A stretch of 34,369 nt of DNA from Bacteroidales bacterium (GCA_017429765.1 JAFROJ010000010.1:1-34369), one strand, 5' to 3'; positions 17,158 through 25,890 are shown, numbered from the stretch's first letter. Notes: generated from the sequence alone by a model not told the origin. Program-made: numbers and translations.

Positions 17158-19980
17158 ATGAAAAGATTTATCCTGACGATTATGTCGGTCCTGCTCGCCC
17201 TGAACGCCGGCGCCGCTCCCGGTAAGGCGACACTGACCGAAGGCAAGACCACGATGTTGACCTACGGTTTCTCCGACCCTAACCCGATCGCCAACCCGAA
17301 CCTGACGCAATACCCCTATTTCCGCTTCGACGGCTACGAGGCTGTCGGGACCCGGAAAGAATGGAAGACCGTCGTCCTTGAGAACGACTGGATCAGTGTC
17401 ACCGTCTTCCCGGAGATCGGCGGCAAGGTCTGGGGCGCCATCGACAAGAAGAACGGAAAGGAGTTCGTCTATTACAACCACGTCGTCAAGTTCCGCGACA
17501 TCGCCATGCGAGGGGCATGGACCTCGGGAGGCATAGAGTTCAATTTCGGGATAATAGGCCACGTCCCCTCCACCGCCACCCCGGTGGACTACACCACGAG
17601 GGAGAACCCGGACGGGAGCGTCAGCTGCATAATAGCCTCCTGGGAACTCCTGACGAGGACCTGGTGGATGGTGGAGATCAACGTGCCGGCCGACAAGGCC
17701 TCTTTCACGACAAGCGCCACCTACATCAACACCTCCTCCCTCGAGCAGCCGTACTACAACTGGATGAACGCGGCCTTCAAGGCCGGCGGCAACCTCCAGC
17801 TCTGCCTGCCGGGCGACAGGTACATCGGCCACGGCGGTGACCCCCACCCCTACCCGCTCGACGCTGAGGGGAGGGATATCTCCTGGTTCTCCCAGAACGC
17901 TTTCGGCAGGGACAAGTCCTACCACCTCATCGGAGGCTTCGACACCTTCTTCGGGGCCTATTGGCACGACGACGATTTCGGCTACGCCCATGTCGCCAGG
18001 CCGGACGAGAAACTCGGACGTAAGTTCTTCTGCTGGAGCCAGTCCCGTGAGGGAGGAATATGGGAGGACCTGCTGACCGACACTGACGGGCAATATGTTG
18101 AGATGCAGGCCGGAAGGATGTTCAACCAGCCCTCGCAGGTGGAGAGCATCGACACCCCTTTCAAGAACCATTCTTTCACCCCTTGGGGCGAGGACCGCTG
18201 GAGCGAGACATGGTTCCCGGTGGAGAGCATCGGGGCCTTCCAGACCGCCACAGAGTTCGGGGCGCTGAGCCTCGAGCGTGACGGGAAAGGCGGCGGGACA
18301 GTCAAGATATCCCCTGTCGCCGGCGGAGTCAGGAAAGTCGTCGTCACCTGCGGCGGGAAGGAGATATTCTCGAAAGAGGTCAAATTCTCCCCTCTCGAGC
18401 CCTGGCAGGCGAGCCTTGAGGGTCTCGGTGATGAATATGTCAAGGTCGTGGTGGGAGAGAACGAGCTGGTTCTCGACGAGAATCCCGCCTCGAGGATGAC
18501 AAACCGTCCGGACACGATGCCGGAGGACTTCGACTGGGACAGCGCCTACGGCCACTGCCTGCGCGGCGACCAACTGATGAACGTCAGGCTCTACGAGCAG
18601 GCGGAGAAAGAGTATCTCGCCAGCCTCGCGAAAGACAAATGGAACGCCCAGGCCCTCAGGGGAATGGCCTCGTTCAACCTCCACTGCGGGAACTATGGGG
18701 AAGCCTTTGAATATGCCAGGAAGGCGTTGAGAATCAACACTTACGACGGAGAGGCCAATTATCTCTACGCCTTGGCCGCCCAGACCGTCGGGAAGAGTGT
18801 CGAGGCAAAGGACGGCTTCTCGATCGCCACCTACACCGCCGCCTTCAGGGACGTCTCCTACGCCGCCCTGGCCGGGATAGCCTTGTCCGAGGGCGACTGG
18901 AGACTCGCCCTGACTTACGCTCGGAAGAGCGAGGGAATCGCCGGCCGGATGGCCGAGCTGGTAGCCTCAAGGCACCTCGGCGACAAGGAGACCTGCGAGA
19001 GGATCCTCAAGGAAGGGAAGAGCGCGCTGCCCCTCTACCCCATATTCAATTTCGAGAGATGCCTCCTCGCCGGGGATCCCCAGGCTTTCAAGGGCACTCT
19101 CAAATGCGAGCTTCCCCAGGAGACCATGATCGAGCTGGCTCTCTGGTACCTGGACCGCGGCCTTTTGGACGAGGCCGGGACACTCTGCTCCATGACTGAC
19201 TATCCGACCGCAAAATACCTCCAGGCCTACATCGCCGGGAAGAAGGGTGACGACCAGAAAGCAGTCAGTCTCCTGAAGGAGGCCGAGGCCGCCTCGCCGG
19301 AGTTCGTGTTCCCCTTCCGCCCTGAGATGATCAAGGTCTTTGACTGGGCCGAGGCTAACGGGGCGGACTGGAAGCCGCTCTATTACAAGGCTTTGATCCT
19401 TTGGCGCCACGCCGGGAAGGACGAGGCCGCCAAACTTCTGGAGGCCTGCGGCGACAAGCCCGGTTTCAGCCCGTTCTATATGACGAGAGCCATGCTCAAG
19501 TCCGGGGACGCCAAGCTCGCCGACCTCAAGAAGGCCGAGACTCTCTCCCAGGATTGGCGCGTCGGGAAAGCGCTCGTCGACCACCACATGGCTCTCGGCG
19601 ACTGGAAGGAGGCCTGCGAGGCCGGTGAGGGCTATTTCAAGAAATATCCCGACAAGTTCGAGCTTGGCCTGGATTACGCCCAGGCTCTCTGCGGGGCGGA
19701 AAGGTACACCAACGCCATCAAGGTCCTCTCCAACCTGAGGGTGATGCCGAAGGAAGGTGCCCGTCAGGGACACAATCTCTGGCGCCGGGCCTGGCTCGGC
19801 AAGGCCAAGCGGGAGCTCAAGGCAGGCAAGTTCAACGCCTGCGTCAAGTCGGTGGAGTCCTCGAAGATATGGGACGAGAAGCTCGGAGTCGGCAAGCCTT
19901 ACGAGGAACTGATCAACTACTCGGAGGAGGACGCCATAATAAAGGCGGCCCGGGAGAAGAACCGGGACGCCTTCGATTAA
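17158..19980 (+). CDS. Exported DUF5107 domain protein with C-terminal TPR repeats
   Basis: Exported protein of 940 residues of unproven activity. Signal peptide 1-20 ('MSVLLALNAGAAPG'). Residues about 50-330 form the DUF5107 beta-sandwich-like domain, with 'VFPEIGGKVWGAIDKKNGKEFVYYN' and 'GGIEFNFGIIGH', which resembles the aldose-epimerase/galactose-mutarotase superfold and glycosidase sandwiches. A spacer beta domain follows (about 370-455). Residues about 460-920 are helical TPR-like repeats, e.g. 'LMNVRLYEQAEKEYLASLAKDKWNAQAL'. It is convergent with the GH123-like gene (16 bases between stops) and has its own promoter. Proteins with this pairing are often encoded among glycan-degradation genes in Bacteroidota, so a glycan-binding or hydrolytic role is inferred. 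Catalytic residues are not identified. Confidence 0.75.
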   Translation: MKRFILTIMSVLLALNAGAAPGKATLTEGKTTMLTYGFSDPNPIANPNLTQYPYFRFDGYEAVGTRKEWKTVVLENDWISVTVFPEIGGKVWGAIDKKNGKEFVYYNHVVKFRDIAMRGAWTSGGIEFNFGIIGHVPSTATPVDYTTRENPDGSVSCIIASWELLTRTWWMVEINVPADKASFTTSATYINTSSLEQPYYNWMNAAFKAGGNLQLCLPGDRYIGHGGDPHPYPLDAEGRDISWFSQNAFGRDKSYHLIGGFDTFFGAYWHDDDFGYAHVARPDEKLGRKFFCWSQSREGGIWEDLLTDTDGQYVEMQAGRMFNQPSQVESIDTPFKNHSFTPWGEDRWSETWFPVESIGAFQTATEFGALSLERDGKGGGTVKISPVAGGVRKVVVTCGGKEIFSKEVKFSPLEPWQASLEGLGDEYVKVVVGENELVLDENPASRMTNRPDTMPEDFDWDSAYGHCLRGDQLMNVRLYEQAEKEYLASLAKDKWNAQALRGMASFNLHCGNYGEAFEYARKALRINTYDGEANYLYALAAQTVGKSVEAKDGFSIATYTAAFRDVSYAALAGIALSEGDWRLALTYARKSEGIAGRMAELVASRHLGDKETCERILKEGKSALPLYPIFNFERCLLAGDPQAFKGTLKCELPQETMIELALWYLDRGLLDEAGTLCSMTDYPTAKYLQAYIAGKKGDDQKAVSLLKEAEAASPEFVFPFRPEMIKVFDWAEANGADWKPLYYKALILWRHAGKDEAAKLLEACGDKPGFSPFYMTRAMLKSGDAKLADLKKAETLSQDWRVGKALVDHHMALGDWKEACEAGEGYFKKYPDKFELGLDYAQALCGAERYTNAIKVLSNLRVMPKEGARQGHNLWRRAWLGKAKRELKAGKFNACVKSVESSKIWDEKLGVGKPYEELINYSEEDAIIKAAREKNRDAFD

Positions 19981-19996
19981 AGTCCTCTGGATCAGG

Positions 19997-21694
19997 CTAT
20001 TTCTCGAACGACTTGAGCAGAGCCTTGGAGTCGTTGACTATCTTGATGACCTCAGCGTCCTCGATAGTGTCCCAGTCAACCTGATTGAATTTCTGAAGCT
20101 GGGCGTCAAGGGCCGCGGCCTTCCTCGGGTCGAGGTTCTCCTTGATGATCCGGATCTTCTCGAAGTCCTGGATGCCCTCGATCAGTCTCTCGAAGCGGAT
20201 GCTGGGCCCGTCGGGATAGATCAGGTAGCAGTCTCCGGCGGTCCATGTGCGGAAACGGGCGTCCTCGCAAGGATTCTTAACCCAGCTGTTGTAGGCCCAG
20301 CGGAGGTAGCCGCTGTAACCCGCGGCGGCGACACGCCAGCCCAGGAAGGTGGACTCCGCGGGGCTTGAGTTGATGAAGGTGTTGGGGCGGGCGGGGTTGC
20401 AGCAGGTGTAGAAGGTCACCTTGTTACCCTTCGCCAGATGGCTGGAGAGCTGCTCCGGGGTGAGGAGAGGCTGGGTGTAAGAGAAACTGATGTCGTACAT
20501 CCTCTCGGCGACCTCCGGGCCGAAGTAGTTGACGGCGCCCTCGATCCTGTAATTCCTGTCGGCCTTGTAGATGATGGAATAGGCGTGCTCGAGAAGGTTC
20601 TTGGGACGCTCGTCCATCGCCAGGCAGGTCTTCCCGAACCAACCCTTGGCCTTGAGATGCCTGGCCAGGTCGGTCAGGAACGGGAGGAGATAGTCCTCAT
20701 ACTCCTTTGAGCCAGGCTCCATCCTCACCGAGCGGGTGTGGTTGACAGCGGCGTCGAAATACTCGAAGGTCAGGTGCCAGGGCAGGATTGAATAGCAGTC
20801 GATCTGCTTGTCGATCCCGCAGTCCATCATGAACTCTATCCATTTGTCGAAAACCGAATAGTCATATTTCCAGGTCCCGTCCACTCCCTTGAACTTGCCG
20901 ATCATGCTCTCGAACGGATCCTCGGTCTGGCTGTTCCATGGGTGCTGGATGACGCTGGCGGTGATGACCTTCTGACCGGCGGAGGCGAGATATTCCATGA
21001 TCGGACGCATCTTGGCGAAATGCTCCTCGCTCCAAAGCGGGACGTTGAAGTAGCGGGCGACGGCGTAGGGGTTCTGCCAGAGGTCGAGATGGAAGGCCCA
21101 GTCCTTAGGCTCGGGGAGGATGTTCTTGCCAACCTCCACGGTGTAGGGGATGGTCACGGACTTGCCGTCGAAGGTGGCGGTCAGGCCGCCCTTATACTTG
21201 CCGGGAACGGCTTCGCGGGGGATATTCACCCTGACCCAGACCGGACGGACAGTCTTGGCGGGGACGGCCATCGACTCCATCTTGACCAGGCGGTCGGCCT
21301 GAAGGACAGAGTCGCCCTGGAAGGTGACCTCTCCCATCACATAGGTCTCGAAGAAGCAGTCAACCGACGAGGCGGGAATCACGTTCTTCCCGGACTTGAG
21401 GTCTCCGGCGGCGATCTTGAACTCGCTCACGGCCTCAGGGGCCACCAGGACCGCCTGGGCGTAGACACGCTCGCCCCTCCAGCCGCTGATGGCACGGGTC
21501 TTGTCAAGGACAGGGACAGCGTCTTTCTTGTATCTGACATCTATGCTTCCCCAACCGAAGCCGGCGGCTTTAACGTTGTTCCAGACTTCCGGGGAAGTCG
21601 GATGAGGGTCTTTAAGCTCAACCACGGGAGCCTGGGCCCGCGAGAGAACGCCCGCGGAAAGGAGGAAAAGGACGGATAAAACTTTCAGTTTCAT
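19997..21694 (-). CDS. Exported GH123-like glycosidase with DUF4091 tail
   Basis: Exported 565-residue protein. Signal peptide 1-20 ('VLSVLFLLSAGVLSRAQA'). The N-terminal beta-sandwich (about 40-195) ends with 'REAVPGKYKGGLTATFDGK'. The TIM-barrel part (about 200-460) carries the adjacent acids Asp361-Glu362 in 'CLAMDERP', the Asp-Glu pair expected for the substrate-assisted mechanism of GH123 beta-N-acetylgalactosaminidases. The DUF4091-type C-terminus includes 'SIRFERLIEGIQDFEKIRII'. The start is chosen at 21694 from the signal peptide; an extra 11 upstream residues would be encoded in the promoter. It shares an AT-rich divergent promoter region with the next operon. GH123 is the best fit; the substrate sugar is inferred. 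Confidence 0.78.
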   Translation of the reverse strand: MKLKVLSVLFLLSAGVLSRAQAPVVELKDPHPTSPEVWNNVKAAGFGWGSIDVRYKKDAVPVLDKTRAISGWRGERVYAQAVLVAPEAVSEFKIAAGDLKSGKNVIPASSVDCFFETYVMGEVTFQGDSVLQADRLVKMESMAVPAKTVRPVWVRVNIPREAVPGKYKGGLTATFDGKSVTIPYTVEVGKNILPEPKDWAFHLDLWQNPYAVARYFNVPLWSEEHFAKMRPIMEYLASAGQKVITASVIQHPWNSQTEDPFESMIGKFKGVDGTWKYDYSVFDKWIEFMMDCGIDKQIDCYSILPWHLTFEYFDAAVNHTRSVRMEPGSKEYEDYLLPFLTDLARHLKAKGWFGKTCLAMDERPKNLLEHAYSIIYKADRNYRIEGAVNYFGPEVAERMYDISFSYTQPLLTPEQLSSHLAKGNKVTFYTCCNPARPNTFINSSPAESTFLGWRVAAAGYSGYLRWAYNSWVKNPCEDARFRTWTAGDCYLIYPDGPSIRFERLIEGIQDFEKIRIIKENLDPRKAAALDAQLQKFNQVDWDTIEDAEVIKIVNDSKALLKSFEK

Positions 21695-21715
21695 GACAGT
21701 TATCAATATTTTTGT

Positions 21716-21746
21716 TAAATTTAGCAATACAATACTTTATTTCAAA
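21716..21746 (-). promoter_or_regulatory. Strong promoter for the GH123-like gene
   Basis: Minus strand: TTTG (21743-21746), a 19-base spacer, then TAAATTTA (21716-21723). Both elements and the spacing match the Bacteroidota sigma-ABfr pattern well, and the start would lie about 17 bases before the ATG at 21694. TAAATTTA is its own reverse complement, so it might also serve the opposite operon. On the plus strand TTTG (21711-21714) followed after 18 bases by TACTTTAT (21733-21740) is another option. Confidence 0.6.
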
Positions 21747-21753
21747 TTATCAG

Positions 21754-22305
21754 ATGGAAAAACTCAATCACCCTGCTATTCTTGTCGTGGACATGCTCAA
21801 CGACTTTGTCACAGGAGCCCTCGCGTGTGACCGCGGGAAGGCCATAGTCCCCGCCACAGCCAGCCTTCTTAAGGCCGCCAGGGAAAAGGGCGTGCCCGTG
21901 ATCTTCTGCAACGACTGCCACATCCCGGGAATCGACCGTGAGTTGAAACTCTGGGGCGACCACGCCCTCGCCGGCACTCCAGGCTCCGAGGTGATCCCCG
22001 AACTGGAGCTTTGCGACAAGGACTTTGTTGTGCCCAAGCGCCGCTACAGCGGTTTCTTCCAGACTGACCTGGACATCCTCCTGAAGGAACTCGGAGTCCA
22101 GACCGTGATCATCACCGGTCTTCACACGCACATGTGCTGCCGCCACACCTCCGCCGACGCCTACATGCTCGGCTACGACGTGGTCGTCGCCAAGGAAGCC
22201 ACCAACGCCTTCACGGAAGAGGACTATCTGGGCGGCCTGGCCTATCTCAAGACTTGCTACGGAGCCGACGCCTATTCCAACGACGAGCTGATCGCCGCCA
22301 TGTAA
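21754..22305 (+). CDS. Isochorismatase-fold cysteine hydrolase (nicotinamidase-like)
   Basis: Cytoplasmic amidase-type enzyme of 183 residues. The Asp-Lys-Cys triad of the superfamily is visible: Asp13 in 'ILVVDMLNDF', Lys95 in 'VPKRRYSGF' and Cys128 in 'LHTHMCCRHT'. The middle segment 'NDCHIPGIDRELKLWGDHALAGTPG' (about 50-74) matches the nicotinamidase-related group. Deamidation of nicotinamide or another small amide is possible; the precise substrate cannot be read. I start at 21754 because the earlier in-frame codon at 21712 lies in the promoter. First gene of a five-gene operon; the next start is 6 bases downstream. Confidence 0.85.
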   Translation: MEKLNHPAILVVDMLNDFVTGALACDRGKAIVPATASLLKAAREKGVPVIFCNDCHIPGIDRELKLWGDHALAGTPGSEVIPELELCDKDFVVPKRRYSGFFQTDLDILLKELGVQTVIITGLHTHMCCRHTSADAYMLGYDVVVAKEATNAFTEEDYLGGLAYLKTCYGADAYSNDELIAAM

Positions 22306-22311
22306 GCTCCC

Positions 22312-22734
22312 GTGCTATTGAAGAAGATCAAGCATATCGAAGTGGTCGCCGCCGCCATCCGTGACGGCGACCATGTTTTCGCCACCCAGAGAGGCTACGG
22401 GGATTTCAAGGACTGGTGGGAGTTCCCCGGCGGCAAGATAGAGCCTGGAGAAACCCGGGAGGAGGCCCTTGTCCGAGAGATCAGGGAGGAGCTGTCCGTC
22501 GACATCCTGATCGACAGGTTCCTGCGTACCGTGGAATGGGACTATCCCGCCTTCCACCTGACCCTTCACTGCTACCTTTGCTCCCTCGCCTCCGGAAGCA
22601 TCCGGCTCAACGAGCACGAGGCGGCGAGGTGGCTCGACGCGGAGTCGATCCGCTCGGTCAAGTGGCTCCCGGCCGATGACAGCCTCCTGCCAATAATTAC
22701 TAACGAGATAAAACACAACAAGATAAATCAATGA
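22312..22734 (+). CDS. Nudix hydrolase (MutT-like)
   Basis: Cytoplasmic nucleotide-diphosphate hydrolase of about 140 residues. The Nudix box is complete apart from one position: 'GKIEPGETREEALVREIREELSV', where the usual Gly after the last Glu-x is Ser. The preceding 'DWWEFPGG' and following 'YPAFHLTLHCYLC' are as in MutT/NudG proteins that clean up oxidised or non-canonical nucleotides. No ATG is available; the start is GTG at 22312 or TTG at 22318. The stop overlaps the start of the permease gene as ATGA, suggesting coupled translation. Confidence 0.88.
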   Translation: MLLKKIKHIEVVAAAIRDGDHVFATQRGYGDFKDWWEFPGGKIEPGETREEALVREIREELSVDILIDRFLRTVEWDYPAFHLTLHCYLCSLASGSIRLNEHEAARWLDAESIRSVKWLPADDSLLPIITNEIKHNKINQ

Positions 22735-23882
22735 ATAAGAAACTCCAACTGATACCGGTGATGCTCTGCTTCTTCGCCATGGGATTCGTGGATCTCGTGG
22801 GCATCGCCTCTAACTACGTTAAGGCCGACCTGGGCCTGTCTGACGCGTCGGCCAACATCCTTCCCTCTCTGGTCTTCGTCTGGTTCCTCCTCTTCTCCGT
22901 CCCGACCGGGATGCTGATGAACAAGATAGGAAGGAAGAACACCGTCCTGCTGAGCCTGGTAGTGACGGTCCTCTCACTCCTGCTCCCCATATTCGGGAAA
23001 AGCTACGGCCTGATGCTCGTGAGTTTCTCCCTCCTCGGGATCGGCAACGCGATCATGCAGACCTCCCTTAACCCTCTGATCACCAACATTGTGAAAGGAG
23101 ACTCCCTGGCCAGCACGATGACCTTCGGCCAGTTTGTCAAGGCCATCGCCTCTTTCATGGCCCCGTTCATCGCGATGTGGGGAGCGAAGGCTGTCCTGCC
23201 ATCCTTCGGCCTAGAGTGGAGGGTTCTGTTCCCGATCTACATGGCGATAGGCATCCTCGCCTCTGTCCTGCTCCTCGTCGCCCCCATCGAGCGTGAGGCC
23301 GCCCCGGACAAGGCCTCCTCGTTCGCCGACTGCCTCAAACTCCTCGGCAAGCCGATAGTGCTCCTGTCGTTCCTCGGCATCATGTGCCACGTGGGAATCG
23401 ACGTGGGAACCAACACCACCGCCCCGAAACTACTGATGGAGCGTGTGGGAATGACCCTCACGGAGGCTAGTTTCGCCACCAGCCTGTATTTCATCTGCAG
23501 GACCGTCGGATGCTTCTCCGGATCCTTCATCCTCTCTAAGTTCAGCCACAAGAAGTTCTTCTTTTTCAGCCTTGTGCTGATGGCTCTCGCCATGTGCGGG
23601 ATGATCTTCGGGGCCAGCAAGGCCATCCTCTACATCGCAATCGGTTTGGCCGGTTTCGGCAACTCCAACATATTCTCGGTAATCTTCTCCCAGGCCCTGA
23701 TGGCCGTTCCGGACAAGAAGAACGAGGTGTCCGGCCTGATGATCATGGGACTCTTCGGCGGAACGATCTTCCCGCTTCTGATGGGATTCGCCTCCGACGC
23801 TGTCGGCCAGGTCGGAGCGGTGATCGTGATGGCGATCGGCGTGGCCTATCTGTTCTATTTCTGTCCTAAGGTAAGCAAGTGA
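22731..23882 (+). CDS. MFS sugar permease, FucP/GluP-like
   Basis: Inner-membrane major facilitator of 383 residues, with about 12 hydrophobic segments. The opening 'MLCFFAMGFVDLVGIASNYV' and the loop 'GMLMNKIGRKNTVL' (the MFS loop 2-3 signature) are typical of the FucP (fucose/glucose-galactose:H+ symporter) group, as is 'GIGNAIMQTSLNPLITNIV'. It is a little shorter than FucP itself (about 438). Its start overlaps the Nudix stop (ATGA), and the sugar kinase begins 2 bases after its stop. Together with the kinase next door it suggests uptake of a free hexose, possibly fructose (inference from neighbours). Confidence 0.87.
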   Translation: MNKKLQLIPVMLCFFAMGFVDLVGIASNYVKADLGLSDASANILPSLVFVWFLLFSVPTGMLMNKIGRKNTVLLSLVVTVLSLLLPIFGKSYGLMLVSFSLLGIGNAIMQTSLNPLITNIVKGDSLASTMTFGQFVKAIASFMAPFIAMWGAKAVLPSFGLEWRVLFPIYMAIGILASVLLLVAPIEREAAPDKASSFADCLKLLGKPIVLLSFLGIMCHVGIDVGTNTTAPKLLMERVGMTLTEASFATSLYFICRTVGCFSGSFILSKFSHKKFFFFSLVLMALAMCGMIFGASKAILYIAIGLAGFGNSNIFSVIFSQALMAVPDKKNEVSGLMIMGLFGGTIFPLLMGFASDAVGQVGAVIVMAIGVAYLFYFCPKVSK

Positions 23883-23884
23883 GC

Positions 23885-24742
23885 ATGAGCAAGTTGGTTG
23901 TAGGAATAGGAGAATTGCTGTGGGATGTCTTCCCCACCGGCAAGAAACTGGGCGGGGCCCCCGCCAATTTCGCCTACCACGTGTCCAGGTTCGGTCTGGA
24001 CAGCCTTGTGGTCAGTGCCATAGGGCTTGACGACCTGGGCGAGGAGACGGTGCAGGCCCTTGAGGAGCACGATCTCCGCTACCATCTGGACCGCCTGGAG
24101 GAACCCACCGGGACGGTGCAGGTCACCCTCGACGGGAACGGTGTCCCCCAGTACGAGATCAAGACCGGGGTGGCTTGGGACAACATCCCTTACACCAAGG
24201 AGTTGGCCGCCATAGCGTCCGAGTGCCAGGCCGTCTGCTTCGGGTCCCTGGCCCAGAGAAGCCCGGTCTCGAGGGAGACCATCGGCTGGTTCCTTGACGC
24301 CGTGCCCGCGGACTGCCTCAAGGTGTTCGACATCAACCTCCGCCAGGCCTTCTATTCAAAGGGGGTCCTGGAGGACTCTCTCAAGCGTTGCGACATTCTC
24401 AAGATCAACGACGAGGAACTGGTGACGGTGGCCGGGATGTTCGGATATTCAGGAAAGGATCCGGAGGAGATCTGCCGTCCGCTGATGAGGGACTATAACC
24501 TCAAGATGGTCATCCTCACCTGCGGGACCGAGGGCAGCCACGTCTTCCACGAGGGAGGAGTCTCCTTCCTGGAAACGCCTAAGGTTGAGGTGGTTGACAC
24601 CGTCGGGGCCGGGGATTCCTTCACCGGGGCCTTCGTCGCTTCCATCCTCGCAGGCGCCACAGTCGAGGAGGCTCACGAGAAGGCCGTCAAGGTCTCCGCC
24701 TACGTTTGCACCAAGAGCGGGGCGATGCCCCAGATGCCATGA
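23885..24742 (+). CDS. PfkB-family sugar kinase (fructokinase-like)
   Basis: Cytoplasmic carbohydrate kinase of 285 residues. The N-terminal pattern 'GIGELLWDVFPTGKKLGGAPANFA' is that of fructokinases. The PfkB signature 2 is 'DTVGAGDSFTGAF', with catalytic Asp244. 'FDINLRQAFY' and 'KINDEEL' are also family-typical. ATG at 23885 is preferred over an in-frame GTG at 23879, which overlaps the permease stop. Expected reaction: ATP-dependent phosphorylation of fructose. Its stop overlaps the start of the peptidase gene (ATGA). Confidence 0.88.
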   Translation: MSKLVVGIGELLWDVFPTGKKLGGAPANFAYHVSRFGLDSLVVSAIGLDDLGEETVQALEEHDLRYHLDRLEEPTGTVQVTLDGNGVPQYEIKTGVAWDNIPYTKELAAIASECQAVCFGSLAQRSPVSRETIGWFLDAVPADCLKVFDINLRQAFYSKGVLEDSLKRCDILKINDEELVTVAGMFGYSGKDPEEICRPLMRDYNLKMVILTCGTEGSHVFHEGGVSFLETPKVEVVDTVGAGDSFTGAFVASILAGATVEEAHEKAVKVSAYVCTKSGAMPQMP

Positions 24743-25890
24743 GAAGACTTCTCGTTTGCCTGGCGTTAACTGCCCTGACAACCGCCGCCCACGCCCAGAA
24801 TGAAGGCCGCGGAAGGATCCGTGATTTCGGTATAACTCCGGGAATATTCAAACCCGGTCCACTTAACGCCATAACCGACGTGCCCGGAGTGAAAGTCGGC
24901 CACGTCACCATCGTGGAGGGCGATAATGTCCGCACGGGCGTGACCGCCATAGTCCCCCATGAGGGCAACCTCTTCCGCCTGAAATGCCCCGCCGCCATCT
25001 ATGTCGGCAACGGCTTCGGCAAGCTCGCCGGAGTGACCCAGGTCCAGGAGTTGGGGAACATCGAGTCTCCCATAATCCTGACCAACACCCTCTCCGTGGC
25101 CCAGGGGATCGAGGGGGTGCTGACCTACACCCTCGGCCAGAAAGGCAACGAGGGCGTGGGCAGTGTCAACGCCGTGGTCGGGGAGACTAACGACGGGATT
25201 CTCAATGACATACGAGGACGGCACGTGAAGGCCTCCGACGTCGTCGAGGCCATCATGAAGGCCAAGGGCGGGCCGGTCGAGGAAGGCTGCGTGGGCGCCG
25301 GGACAGGCACTGTCTGCTTCGGATGGAAGGGAGGGATCGGAACCTCCTCACGCGTCCTTCCGGCCGAACTCGGAGGCTACACGATCGGGATCCTGGTCCA
25401 GAGCAACTACGGCGGCGTCCTCGAGATCGACGGGATCCCCGTGGGACAACGCCTCGGCCAATACAGTTTCCGTGGGAGTGTCGAGAATCCCGACTACCTG
25501 ATGAGCCCCGACGGCTCCTGCATGATGGTGGTCTTCACCGACGCCCCGCTGGACGCCCGCAACCTCCAGCGCCTGGCCAAAAGGGCGATGATGGGGATGG
25601 CCAAAACCGGCGGCATCGCCTCTAACGGCAGCGGGGACTATGTGATCGCCGTGAGCGTGAACAAGGGGAACCTGATCGACGAGAGCCAGGAGTTTTACCG
25701 TCCCACCCTGCTGAGGAACGACGACATGAGCCCGCTTTTCGAGGCCACTATCGAGGCCACGGCGGAGGCTCTCTGGAACTCGCTGTTCATGGCCGTGGAC
25801 ACCAAGGGACGCGACGGCCGCGTCGTTCCGGCGCTGCCGATCGGGAAGACCCTGGAGGTGATGGGGAAGAGACCTCCTCGACGGGATTGA
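24739..25890 (+). CDS. Exported P1-family aminopeptidase (DmpA/BapA-like)
   Basis: N-terminal-nucleophile hydrolase of 383 residues, made as a precursor that cuts itself into two subunits. Signal peptide about 1-20 ('CLALTALTTAAHAQ'), so it should act in the periplasm, unlike its cytoplasmic operon partners. The N-terminal part has 'ITDVPGVKVGH', the family hallmark. The probable autocleavage and nucleophile site is Gly259-Ser260 in 'PDGSCMMVVFTDAPL'. The start at 24739 overlaps the kinase stop as ATGA, which decides it against an upstream TTG. Relatives release N-terminal D-, L- or beta-amino acids. Last gene of the operon; its stop abuts the stop of gntP. Confidence 0.88.
   Translation: MRRLLVCLALTALTTAAHAQNEGRGRIRDFGITPGIFKPGPLNAITDVPGVKVGHVTIVEGDNVRTGVTAIVPHEGNLFRLKCPAAIYVGNGFGKLAGVTQVQELGNIESPIILTNTLSVAQGIEGVLTYTLGQKGNEGVGSVNAVVGETNDGILNDIRGRHVKASDVVEAIMKAKGGPVEEGCVGAGTGTVCFGWKGGIGTSSRVLPAELGGYTIGILVQSNYGGVLEIDGIPVGQRLGQYSFRGSVENPDYLMSPDGSCMMVVFTDAPLDARNLQRLAKRAMMGMAKTGGIASNGSGDYVIAVSVNKGNLIDESQEFYRPTLLRNDDMSPLFEATIEATAEALWNSLFMAVDTKGRDGRVVPALPIGKTLEVMGKRPPRRD

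Noticed and set aside
17110-18684. 524-codon minus-strand frame inside the DUF5107 gene
   Set aside because: Same codon-bias artefact; it runs through the promoter of the real gene.
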